Positions 1 through 7,683 of a DNA stretch of 64,000 nt are shown here, piece by piece (position 1 is the stretch's first letter; each line of letters starts with the position of its first letter). Under the pieces are notes generated by a model, which saw only the letters and a list, made by a program, of their open reading frames with translations, was not told the DNA's origin and made no database searches. This DNA comes from Hoylesella oralis ATCC 33269 (lineage in GTDB: Bacteria > Bacteroidota > Bacteroidia > Bacteroidales > Bacteroidaceae): contig NZ_GL833119.1 of the NCBI RefSeq assembly GCF_000185145.2, positions 620,001 through 684,000 on the forward strand, in the 5' to 3' direction. The position numbers and the translations under genes were made by a program.

Positions 1-34
1 TCTGCATTCTGATACCTTTTTCGTTTTTAATATC

Positions 35-42
35 TATCTTTG
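35..42 (+). promoter_or_regulatory. Bacteroidota -7 promoter element for the sugar kinase
   Basis: TATCTTTG matches the phylum's TAnnTTTG -7 consensus and lies 24 bp before the kinase ATG. A T-rich stretch near 17-27 could hold the -33 region, but no clear TTTG is seen there. Confidence 0.6.
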
Positions 43-66
43 CAGAAAGATTTTTGATATAAATAC

Positions 67-1008
67 ATGCGCAAGGTTATAGGAATAGGAGAGACGGTTC
101 TCGATATTATCTTTAAAGACGGGCAACCTACGGCGGCTGTTCCGGGCGGTTCTACATTCAATGCCGTAACTTCGTTGGGGCGATCCGGTATCAATGCTAC
201 GTTTATATCTGAAGCCGGCAACGATAGAGTGGGCAAAGAAATCGTTCGTTTCTTACGTGGAAACGGAGTAGATGCAGAGAATATCAATGTTTTCCCCGAC
301 AGCAAGTCTGCGATATCATTGGCTTTTTTAGATGAAAACAATGATGCCGAGTACCTTTTTTATAAGGACCATCCGCACGATCAGCTCGATTTTAAGTATC
401 CGGATGTACAACCCGACGATATTGTAGTGTTCGGTTCATACTACGCAGTGAACCCTGTAATACGCCCGCAAATGGTAGGTTTCCTCGATTATGCGCGCAA
501 CCACGGGGCGATTATCTATTATGATGTGAACTTCCGTGCGGCACATAGCAACGACGTTATGCGCATTACGCCCAATTTGTTGGAGAACTTAGAGTATGCA
601 GACTTTGTACGTGGCAGCCGTGAAGACTTCGAAGTTCTCTATAAGATGGACGATCCGGACAAGGTATATGCATCGGAGATTTCTTTTTACTGTAAGAAAT
701 TTGTTTATACGAACGGCGCTCATCCGGTGATACTTCGTGCCGAAAACAATGCCAGATGCGAATATCCGGTGGTAAAGACCGATGCGGTAAGCACCATTGG
801 TGCCGGCGATAATTTTAATGCCGGCTTTATTTACGGACTCATGAAGCATGACATAAGGAGGGCAGACATAGAGCACGGACTTATTGCAATGCAGTGGGAT
901 GCCGTAATGAAGTGTGCCTTAGAATTCTCGGCCGACTGTTGCAGGCATCTCGGTAACTATGTATCGAAGGCTTTTGGAGAACAAATGAAGAAGGAATTCA
1001 ATAAATAA
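67..1008 (+). CDS. PfkB-family carbohydrate kinase (fructokinase-like)
   Basis: A 313-aa ribokinase/PfkB-fold kinase that would phosphorylate a sugar or related small molecule with ATP in the cytoplasm. Visible motifs are the N-terminal GGSTFNAV segment (about residues 27-34), typical of the substrate-binding region, and GAGDNFNAGF near residue 246, the second PfkB signature carrying the anion hole and catalytic Asp. Length is normal for the family. The ATG at 67 follows a good -7 promoter element. The flavodiiron gene starts 7 bp after its stop, so the two are probably co-transcribed. Bacteroidota homologues are often called fructokinase; the true substrate cannot be read from sequence. Confidence 0.9.
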   Translation: MRKVIGIGETVLDIIFKDGQPTAAVPGGSTFNAVTSLGRSGINATFISEAGNDRVGKEIVRFLRGNGVDAENINVFPDSKSAISLAFLDENNDAEYLFYKDHPHDQLDFKYPDVQPDDIVVFGSYYAVNPVIRPQMVGFLDYARNHGAIIYYDVNFRAAHSNDVMRITPNLLENLEYADFVRGSREDFEVLYKMDDPDKVYASEISFYCKKFVYTNGAHPVILRAENNARCEYPVVKTDAVSTIGAGDNFNAGFIYGLMKHDIRRADIEHGLIAMQWDAVMKCALEFSADCCRHLGNYVSKAFGEQMKKEFNK

Positions 1009-1015
1009 AGAAGAT

Positions 1016-2215
1016 ATGATAGAAATAACCAACCAAGTTTACTATGTGGGTGTAAACGATCGTAACAAAGCTCTATTTGAAGGATTGTGGCCTTTACCCA
1101 ACGGTGTTTCTTATAATTCATACCTCATTGTAGACGAGAAAGTGTGTCTGATCGATACTGTCGAGGTAGATTTCTTTATGCAGTTTGTCGAAAATTTGCA
1201 TGAGGTGTTGGGTAAAGAGCGTAAGATCGATTATCTTGTCATTAATCACATGGAGCCCGACCACAGTGGTTCGCTTACGTTATTGAAGCAGTTTTATCCG
1301 GATATAAAGATCATCGGAAACAAAAAGACGTTCGATATGCTCGACGGATTTTATGGGATTAAGGAGAACGAAATAGAGGTGAAGAACGGCGAGGAGTTGC
1401 AGTTAGGTCCTCATCGTACGCTAAGGTTTTACCTTACACCGATGGTTCACTGGCCCGAAACGATGATGACACTCGACGTAGAAGACGATCTGATATTCAC
1501 AGGTGATGCGTTCGGTTGCTTCGGAGCATTGAACGGAGGACTCATCGATGCCGATATAGATACGTCGTGGGCATGGCTTGAGATGACTCGTTATTACAGC
1601 AACATCGTGGGAAAGTATGGTGTGCCCGTGCAGAATGCACTGAAGAAGCTTGACGGAGTAAAGCTCGATTATATCTGTTCTACCCACGGACCGGTGTGGC
1701 ATAAGTATGTCGACAAGGTTGTAGAGATGTACGACCGCATGTCGAAGTACGAAACAGAGGAAGGACTTGTTATCTGTTACGGTACCATGTACGGCAATAC
1801 CGAGCGCATGGCAGAGGTTATAGCACAGGCGGCAAGTACGGCCGGCATTAAAAACATTGTGATGTATAACGTTTCTAAGACGCATCATTCGTACATCATT
1901 CGCGATATATTCCGCTTCAGAGGGCTTATCGTCGGGGCTCCTACGTACAATAACGGCCTTTACCATGAGATGGAAGTGCTGCTGACCGAGATTGCCAACC
2001 GCGATATAAAGAACCATTACATAGGATGGTTCGGCAGTTATGCGTGGGCAAGCAAGGCTGTACAGAAGATAGGCGAATGGAATGAGCAGCATATCAAGTT
2101 CGAAGCTGTGGGCAATCCGGTAGAGATGAAGCAGGCGCTTACGGCAGATACGCGCGAACAATGCCGCGAATTGGGGCGTGCCATGGCCCAGCGACTTATA
2201 GCTGATAGAGTATAA
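1016..2215 (+). CDS. Flavodiiron protein (FprA family, O2/NO reductase)
   Basis: A 399-aa A-type flavoprotein. The N-terminal metallo-beta-lactamase-like half carries the diiron ligand set: HMEPDH at 78-83 (H78, E80, D82, H83), then H145, D164 and H224. The C-terminal flavodoxin domain starts near residue 250, with the FMN phosphate loop YGTMYGNTE at 255-263. Proteins with this two-domain layout reduce O2 to water, and sometimes NO to N2O, in anaerobes; electrons usually come from a rubredoxin or similar partner, none of which is seen nearby. All ligands are present, so the enzyme should be active. It fits protection of an anaerobe against oxygen. Confidence 0.93.
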   Translation: MIEITNQVYYVGVNDRNKALFEGLWPLPNGVSYNSYLIVDEKVCLIDTVEVDFFMQFVENLHEVLGKERKIDYLVINHMEPDHSGSLTLLKQFYPDIKIIGNKKTFDMLDGFYGIKENEIEVKNGEELQLGPHRTLRFYLTPMVHWPETMMTLDVEDDLIFTGDAFGCFGALNGGLIDADIDTSWAWLEMTRYYSNIVGKYGVPVQNALKKLDGVKLDYICSTHGPVWHKYVDKVVEMYDRMSKYETEEGLVICYGTMYGNTERMAEVIAQAASTAGIKNIVMYNVSKTHHSYIIRDIFRFRGLIVGAPTYNNGLYHEMEVLLTEIANRDIKNHYIGWFGSYAWASKAVQKIGEWNEQHIKFEAVGNPVEMKQALTADTREQCRELGRAMAQRLIADRV

Positions 2216-2358
2216 ACGTGGTTTGTTGCCCGTGGATATAGGTGTCGGCAGCGGCATGCAAGTGCCCCGTGCCGATGCTTCGAAACAAAAATATTCTTAA
2301 TTTGTAGCCGGTACGGCAAGATGCCGATACCGATAGAACCCAAAAATATGATAGAGCC

Positions 2359-3525
2359 ATGAAGAAAATAAGGATAGGATTATTGCCGAGAATACTCGTT
2401 GCCATACTTCTCGGTGTGTTGTCGGGGCAGGTTTTATCGTTGCAATGGGTACGGATATTTGCCACTTTCAATGCTGTTTTCGGTCAGTTCCTCGGCTTCA
2501 TGATACCGCTGATCATTGTAGGTTTGGTGGCTCCCGCTATTGCCGATATCGGTAAGAGTGCCGGTAAATTGCTTGTCATTACGGTAGTTATTGCCTATGT
2601 AGATACGGTATTCTCCGGTTTGCTTGCTTATGGAACGGGCTCGTGGCTGTTCCCTGACATGATTGCAGGAGCTTCGGAGGTGACAGATGTGGGAAAGGCA
2701 ACGGCAATAGAACCTTATTTTACCGTCAGCATACCGCCGATACTCGATGTTATGGCTGCCCTTGTCTTTGCCTTTATGGTAGGTCTGGGCATTGCATACG
2801 GCAATTGCAGAACGCTGAAAGAGAGTTTCAAAGAATTTAAAGAAATTGTTTCGAAAACGATAATAAAAGCTATAATACCGCTACTTCCGCTATATATCTT
2901 CGGTATATTCCTTTGTATGACTTATACAGGACAGGCATACCGTATCATGCTGGTATTTGTACAGATCATTATCGTGATATTCGTACTTCATTTCTTTATC
3001 TTAATTTATCAGTTTTGTATAGCCGGAGCATTGGTAAAACATAATCCTTTCCGCCTTCTGTGGAACATGCTGCCCGCCTACCTTACCGCTCTGGGTACAG
3101 CATCTTCGGCGGCCACGATCCCTGTAACCTTGAAGTGTTCGCTCCGTAACGGCGTTCATGAAGGCATAGCCGGTTTTGTGGTGCCCCTTTGTGCTACCAT
3201 CCATATGTCGGGTTCTGCCATGAAAATAACGGCATGTGCACTTACTATTTGTCTTCTTCATGGCATGCCTCATGGTTTCGGGGTATTCCTAAACTTCGTA
3301 ATGCTCCTTGCAATCATGATGGTTGCCGCCCCGGGCGTTCCCGGAGGTGCCATTATGGCCGCCCTTGCACCGCTTGCAAGCGTATTAGGTTTCGGGGCTA
3401 CCGATCAAGCTCTTATGATTGCGCTCTATATTGCTATGGATTCGTTCGGCACAGCCTGCAATGTTACCGGCGACGGAGCCATAGCCTTGGTGGTAGACAG
3501 ATATTTCAAAAAGACGATAGCATGA
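2359..3525 (+). CDS. Dicarboxylate/amino acid:cation symporter (DAACS, SLC1-like)
   Basis: A 388-aa polytopic inner-membrane protein of the glutamate/dicarboxylate:cation symporter family. It starts with a typical first helix (IGLLPRILVAILLGVLSG), has many hydrophobic segments, and near residues 320-333 carries APGVPGGAIM, matching the family's re-entrant HP2 region, followed by DSFGTACNVTGDGA (about residues 356-369), equivalent to the substrate- and cation-binding helix TM8. Such carriers take up aspartate, glutamate, serine or C4-dicarboxylates with Na+ or H+. The 143-bp gap before it suggests its own promoter. Substrate unassigned. Confidence 0.88.
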   Translation: MKKIRIGLLPRILVAILLGVLSGQVLSLQWVRIFATFNAVFGQFLGFMIPLIIVGLVAPAIADIGKSAGKLLVITVVIAYVDTVFSGLLAYGTGSWLFPDMIAGASEVTDVGKATAIEPYFTVSIPPILDVMAALVFAFMVGLGIAYGNCRTLKESFKEFKEIVSKTIIKAIIPLLPLYIFGIFLCMTYTGQAYRIMLVFVQIIIVIFVLHFFILIYQFCIAGALVKHNPFRLLWNMLPAYLTALGTASSAATIPVTLKCSLRNGVHEGIAGFVVPLCATIHMSGSAMKITACALTICLLHGMPHGFGVFLNFVMLLAIMMVAAPGVPGGAIMAALAPLASVLGFGATDQALMIALYIAMDSFGTACNVTGDGAIALVVDRYFKKTIA

Positions 3526-3570
3526 TGGTTTGTCCGGCATAGACAGCAGGTAGAGTAAGTACGGAGGCAC

Positions 3571-5247
3571 TTACTTCTTGGGCTGCAATATCTTCCGGTA
3601 TTCGGCAGGATTATTGAGTAGCCGAAGTGCCTCTTTCATTTGTTTGTCGCGGAGTAAGGTGTTTTGAATGGCACCCGATTGAAAATGATAGGCTGTAACG
3701 ATGTCCTTCGAGATGATTTCTTTCAGTTCTTTTTTATTATGATCGAGGTCTCTTGAAAGATTATGGCTCAATTTCTTCTCGAGATTGTCGAAGTCAGCTT
3801 TGGTATCTTCATAATATCCCTCGAATTTAGCTAACTTCACGAGGTTTTTTAAATACTTCTCGCTTTCCCTATCATAGGTAAATCCGTTCTTTATAACACA
3901 CTTCTTGAAGTCTTCGAAGTCTTCGTCGCTGATCTGAAAACCGGCAGGATCTTGTAATGTTGGGTGCTTGGCAATGTAGTTTATCTCATATTCGAGCATC
4001 GATTCCGTAGAATCTACCGCTACGCCATAGCCGTCGCTGTTCGAGAGATACACGGCTATGTTCGACATAGTGTCGGGTTTTACTTCCACATCAGGCATGA
4101 TACCTCCTCCGTCGCGTACAATTCTACCGTTGGCAGTATGGAATTCTTTCGTCAGAGAGTCGGGCACATGTTCCGTATAACCTCCGCGTGCATGCTTGTA
4201 ATTGATGGCCTGAATACATCTTCCGCTCGGTATATAATATTTTCCGGTGGTAAGTTTCATACTTCCGTTATAGGGCAAATCCATGGTTAACTGTACGAGC
4301 CCTTTGCCATAGGTACGCGTACCGAGGATGATGGCACGGTCGAGGTCTTGCAGACTACCGCTCGTTATCTCACTCGAACTTGCCGTTCCGCCGTCGACCA
4401 ATACAACCATCGGCATTATTGTATCTATGGGTTCTACCGTCGTTTTGTATTCGCTATTGGCGCGTTTCAGCTTTCCAACGGTTTTAACCAATGAAAGTCC
4501 TTTCGGTACAAACATGTTGATGACGTTCGCGGCCTCTGATACAGAACCGCCGCCATTACCTCGTAAGTCGAGTATAAGTCCTTTTGCTCCTTGTTTTTTT
4601 AAGTCGATGAAAGCACGTCTTACATTCTTTGAACAGTCTTCAGTAAAGGAACTCAGGTTAATATAGCCGATATTCCCCGCTTGCATGCCGTAATAAGGAA
4701 CGGCAGGAAGTTGTATTGCCTTGCGAGTAATTTTAATTTTCATCACCTTACCGGTCGACGGACGCTTTATCTTTAATAAAAATGTACTCCCAGCATCGCC
4801 CATAAGGTGTTGGCTTACATAACTTGTAGACTTATTCATCATGGAAGAATCGTCGATTGCCAATATTATATCACCTTTTTTCAAGCCGGCTTCAGCAGCG
4901 GGCATATTGGCATATGGTTCTTCGATGATAACTTGTTTGTTGTGATGATTATATCTAATAATGGAGCCGATACCCGCATATCGTCCTGTTATCATTGATT
5001 TTAAGGTCTTAACTTTATCTTCAGGATAATATTCGGTGTAAGGATCTAAACTTCGCAGCATAGCATTGATACCGTTGCCGATAACCTCATTGGCATTGAG
5101 AGTGTCTACATACATGAGATCAAGGTTCTTGTAGATGGTATTGAATACATTCATGTTCTTAGCCACATCGAAATTATGTTCTCTCTCCGTTTGTGCCATT
5201 GAAGGCAAAGAAATTATCAATAAAAGATATAATGCAAGTCGTTTCAT
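3571..5247 (-). CDS. S41-family C-terminal processing peptidase with PDZ domain
   Basis: A 558-aa exported serine protease. Residues 1-19 are a signal peptide ending SMAQ. A PDZ domain spans about 88-170 (EAGLKKGDIILAID at 119-132). The S41 core follows, with LILDLRGNGGG (224-234) shaping the active site, the nucleophile Ser in GTASSSEI (287-294) and the general-base Lys315 in TYGKG. Both catalytic residues are present. CtpA-type proteases trim or degrade periplasmic proteins, often by recognising C-termini. Convergent with the symporter gene, 45 bp from its end, and a single gene with a leader of its own. Confidence 0.93.
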   Translation of the reverse strand: MKRLALYLLLIISLPSMAQTEREHNFDVAKNMNVFNTIYKNLDLMYVDTLNANEVIGNGINAMLRSLDPYTEYYPEDKVKTLKSMITGRYAGIGSIIRYNHHNKQVIIEEPYANMPAAEAGLKKGDIILAIDDSSMMNKSTSYVSQHLMGDAGSTFLLKIKRPSTGKVMKIKITRKAIQLPAVPYYGMQAGNIGYINLSSFTEDCSKNVRRAFIDLKKQGAKGLILDLRGNGGGSVSEAANVINMFVPKGLSLVKTVGKLKRANSEYKTTVEPIDTIMPMVVLVDGGTASSSEITSGSLQDLDRAIILGTRTYGKGLVQLTMDLPYNGSMKLTTGKYYIPSGRCIQAINYKHARGGYTEHVPDSLTKEFHTANGRIVRDGGGIMPDVEVKPDTMSNIAVYLSNSDGYGVAVDSTESMLEYEINYIAKHPTLQDPAGFQISDEDFEDFKKCVIKNGFTYDRESEKYLKNLVKLAKFEGYYEDTKADFDNLEKKLSHNLSRDLDHNKKELKEIISKDIVTAYHFQSGAIQNTLLRDKQMKEALRLLNNPAEYRKILQPKK

Positions 5248-5355
5248 ATTCTATATATTATTGTTGCAAAAGTAATATATTCATGTCGTATTTCTTTAAT
5301 AACCTTCTAAAAATTATTGTATTTTAGCGGATGAAAGGAAAAAAATATCAAAAAG

Positions 5356-5387
5356 TTTGGTGATATAAAAAAAACGATGTACCTTTG
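5356..5387 (+). promoter_or_regulatory. Promoter of tRNA-Asn
   Basis: TTTG at 5356-5359 and TACCTTTG at 5380-5387, spaced 20 bp, match the Bacteroidota -33/-7 consensus. The tRNA 5' end is 22 bp downstream. Confidence 0.75.
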
Positions 5388-5408
5388 CACACGCAATAAA
5401 AGGACAAT

Positions 5409-5482
5409 GCTTCAATAGCTCAGTTGGTTAGAGCACCTGACTGTTAATCAGGGGGTCGTTGGTTCAAGCCCATCTTGAAGCG
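5409..5482 (+). tRNA. tRNA-Asn (GTT)
   Basis: Full cloverleaf: acceptor GCTTCAA (5409-5415) pairs with TTGAAGC (5475-5481), D-arm AGCTCAGTTGGTTAGAGC, anticodon loop CTGTTAA with anticodon GTT, and T-loop TTCAAGC. CCA is not encoded. A terminator follows directly. Confidence 0.96.
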
Positions 5483-5486
5483 CAGA

Positions 5487-5516
5487 GAAAAGGATTACTT
5501 TCGTAATCCTTTTTTG
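5487..5516 (+). terminator. Rho-independent terminator after tRNA-Asn
   Basis: AAAAGGATTAC (5488-5498) pairs with GTAATCCTTTT (5503-5513) around a TTTC loop and runs into a T-tract. The stem is perfect. Confidence 0.85.
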
Positions 5517-5633
5517 TTTTATATCGATTTTTGTTTACGTTGAGGGTGTTCGAAAAGTGCAGAGTTTGTTTTCCTATTAATGTTATATGTTTAAGAAATA
5601 AGATGATTTATGGTTGTAAAATTTTGAAAAATC

Positions 5634-5665
5634 TTTGGAGTTGAACGTTTTTTTTCGTAATTTTG
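5634..5665 (+). promoter_or_regulatory. Promoter of the rimP-nusA-infB operon
   Basis: TTTG at 5634-5637 and TAATTTTG at 5658-5665 with 20-bp spacing fit the -33/-7 consensus. Transcription would start near 5672, immediately before a strong hairpin. Confidence 0.7.
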
Positions 5666-5678
5666 CAGCGTTCAGTGG

Positions 5679-5708
5679 AATGAGGGGCTCACCGAAGAGC
5701 TCCTCATT
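5679..5708 (+). promoter_or_regulatory. Stable leader hairpin upstream of rimP (possible attenuator)
   Basis: A 12-bp stem (5679-5690 with 5697-5708, one G-T wobble) closes a 6-nt loop and is followed by TTATTTTAATAGG. It lies between the predicted start site and the rimP ATG at 5728, so it would form at the very 5' end of the mRNA. It could stabilise the message or act as an attenuator for an operon that encodes the elongation factor NusA. Function is inferred from position and structure only. Confidence 0.55.
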
Positions 5709-5727
5709 TTATTTTAATAGGATATGT

Positions 5728-6195
5728 ATGATTGATAAAAACGCCGTAAAAAAGTTAGTTGACGAATGGTTGCAAAACAAAGACTACTTTCTTGTAGGGG
5801 TGGAAATTAGCCCTGATGACAAAATTGTGGTTGAGATAGATCATGCCGATGGTGTATGGATAGAAGATTGCGTTGAGTTGAGTAAATATATTGAAAGCTA
5901 TCTCAGTCGCGATGAAGAAGACTATGAGTTGGAAGTAGGTTCGGCGGGCCTCGGTCAACCTTTTAAGGTTCCGCAGCAATATATCAATTTTATAGGTAAG
6001 GAAGTTGAGGTGCTCGATGCCGACGGCGTGAAAGTGAAAGGCCTGTTGAAGAGCGTAGACGGTAACGAGTTTGTAGTTACGGTGCGCGAAAAGGTAAAGG
6101 TTGAGGGTAAAAAACGTCCTGTGTTGCAGGATGTGGACCATGCTTACCGGATGGATGAAGTAAAGTATACAAAATATTTAATAAGTTTCAAATAA
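5728..6195 (+). CDS. rimP: Ribosome maturation factor RimP
   Basis: A 155-aa cytoplasmic protein that assists maturation of the 30S ribosomal subunit. The open frame extends upstream to 5635, but the family-like N-terminus begins with MIDKNAVKKLVDEWL at 5728; the longer start would overlap the -33/-7 promoter. The N-terminal alpha/beta domain includes LEVGSAGLGQPF (about residues 70-81), matching the RimP segment E(V/I)SSPGLxRPL with changes, and the C-terminal SH3-like domain starts near residue 86. First gene of the conserved rimP-nusA-infB cluster, which supports the call strongly. Confidence 0.92.
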   Translation: MIDKNAVKKLVDEWLQNKDYFLVGVEISPDDKIVVEIDHADGVWIEDCVELSKYIESYLSRDEEDYELEVGSAGLGQPFKVPQQYINFIGKEVEVLDADGVKVKGLLKSVDGNEFVVTVREKVKVEGKKRPVLQDVDHAYRMDEVKYTKYLISFK

Positions 6196-6231
6196 GTTTT
6201 AACGTTCGTCTGTGCGCAAATATGTGGTGCA

Positions 6232-6239
6232 TATTTTTG
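6232..6239 (+). promoter_or_regulatory. Candidate internal -7 element before nusA
   Basis: TATTTTTG in the 109-bp rimP-nusA gap matches TAnnTTTG, but no clear -33 TTTG is seen at the right distance. It could be a secondary promoter or chance in AT-rich DNA. Confidence 0.3.
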
Positions 6240-6304
6240 TAGATGTTTTTCCGCATGGTTATCGTAGAGCATAGATGTAGAGCGTATTAAAAAGAGAAAT
6301 CGCT

Positions 6305-7570
6305 ATGGTAGCAAGAAAGAAAGAGGAAGAAGCCGTAAGCATGATCGACACCTTTCGTGAGTTTAAAGACACGAAAAATATCGATCGTACTACGTTGGTA
6401 AGTGTATTGGAAGAGAGTTTCCGTAATGTGCTTGCCAAGATATACGGGAGCGATGAGAACTTCGATGTAATTGTAAATCCCGACAAGGGAGACTTCGAAA
6501 TTTATCGTAACCGTATGGTAGTGGCAGACGGAGAGGTAGCCGATGAGAACAAGGAGATAGCTCTGAAAGAGGCGCAGAAGATAGAACCCGACTATGAAAT
6601 AGGCGAAGAAGTTTCAGAGCCTGTAAACTTTGCGAAGTTCGGTCGTCGTGCTATTCTGAATCTTCGTCAGACTTTGGCTTCGAAGGTACTTGAGCTTGAG
6701 CATGATTCGTTATACAATAAGTATAAAGATCGTGTGGGGCAAGTGATTTCGGGCGAGGTCTATCAGATTTGGAAACGCGAGGTACTTGTGGTGGATGATG
6801 AAAACAATGAGTTGATTTTGCCAAAGAGCGAGCAAATTCCATCCGATCAATATCGTAAAGGTGAAACAATTCGTGCCGTAATTTTACGTGTAGATAACGA
6901 GAATAACAATCCTAAGATTATCCTTTCTCGTACAAGTCCGATGTTTCTTGAGCGACTGCTTGAGGCCGAGGTTCCCGAAATTAACGATGGACTTATTTCT
7001 ATTAAGAAGATTGCACGCATGCCGGGAGAGCGTGCCAAGATTGCTGTAGAAAGCTATGATGAGCGTATTGATCCGGTTGGAGCTTGTGTGGGCGTGAAAG
7101 GTAGCCGTGTTCATGGTATCGTGCGGGAGCTTTGTAATGAAAATATCGATGTGATCAACTACACTTCCAATGTGAAACTATTCATACAACGTGCACTGAG
7201 TCCGGCTAAAGTTACTTCTATAACGGTGGATGAAGAGAACCATAAAGCAGAGGTATATCTACAACCGGAAGAGGTAAGTCTGGCAATCGGTCGCAGCGGT
7301 TTGAATATAAAACTGGCATCGATGCTCACAGAATTTACGATAGATGTATTCCGCGTGCTTGATGAAAATGAAGATAACGAAGATATCTACCTTGATGAAT
7401 TTGCTGATGAGATAGATCAGTGGGTAATCGATGCTATTAAGGCCATCGGTCTTGATACTGCAAAGCAGGTGCTGAATGCCCCACGTGAAATGCTTATCGA
7501 GAAAGCGGACCTCGAAGAGGAGACCGTTGATAACTTGTTAAGAGTACTGAAAGCGGAATTTGAACAGTAG
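6305..7570 (+). CDS. nusA: Transcription termination/antitermination factor NusA
   Basis: A 421-aa RNA polymerase-associated factor that controls pausing, termination and antitermination. The N-terminal RNAP-binding domain begins at SMIDTFREFKDTKNID and includes SVLEESFRNVLAKIYG. An S1 domain follows (about 135-205, RVGQVISGEVYQIWKREVLV). Two KH domains cover about 225-350, with VGACVGVKGSRV and LAIGRSGLNIKLAS as the RNA-binding GxxG loops. The acidic C-terminal tail to residue 421 resembles a short helix-hairpin-helix region and is normal for the phylum. It lies between rimP and infB in the classic order. Confidence 0.96.
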   Translation: MVARKKEEEAVSMIDTFREFKDTKNIDRTTLVSVLEESFRNVLAKIYGSDENFDVIVNPDKGDFEIYRNRMVVADGEVADENKEIALKEAQKIEPDYEIGEEVSEPVNFAKFGRRAILNLRQTLASKVLELEHDSLYNKYKDRVGQVISGEVYQIWKREVLVVDDENNELILPKSEQIPSDQYRKGETIRAVILRVDNENNNPKIILSRTSPMFLERLLEAEVPEINDGLISIKKIARMPGERAKIAVESYDERIDPVGACVGVKGSRVHGIVRELCNENIDVINYTSNVKLFIQRALSPAKVTSITVDEENHKAEVYLQPEEVSLAIGRSGLNIKLASMLTEFTIDVFRVLDENEDNEDIYLDEFADEIDQWVIDAIKAIGLDTAKQVLNAPREMLIEKADLEEETVDNLLRVLKAEFEQ

Positions 7571-7683
7571 TGCTTACTTTCCGAAAGATTGCATATTGCG
7601 GAAATACAGCGGGCAACCAATGGAAATAGAAAATGTATATACAGGCACTACAAATTTAGGAAATAAGAATTAAAGGAAAATAG

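Noticed and set aside
1421..2257. Long minus-strand open frame (278 codons)
   Set aside because: It is antisense to the intact flavodiiron gene, has no recognisable domain and is a frame shadow.
5409..5516. Integration site at tRNA-Asn
   Set aside because: The tRNA 3' end and its terminator are intact and no integrase or repeated tRNA end was seen nearby.
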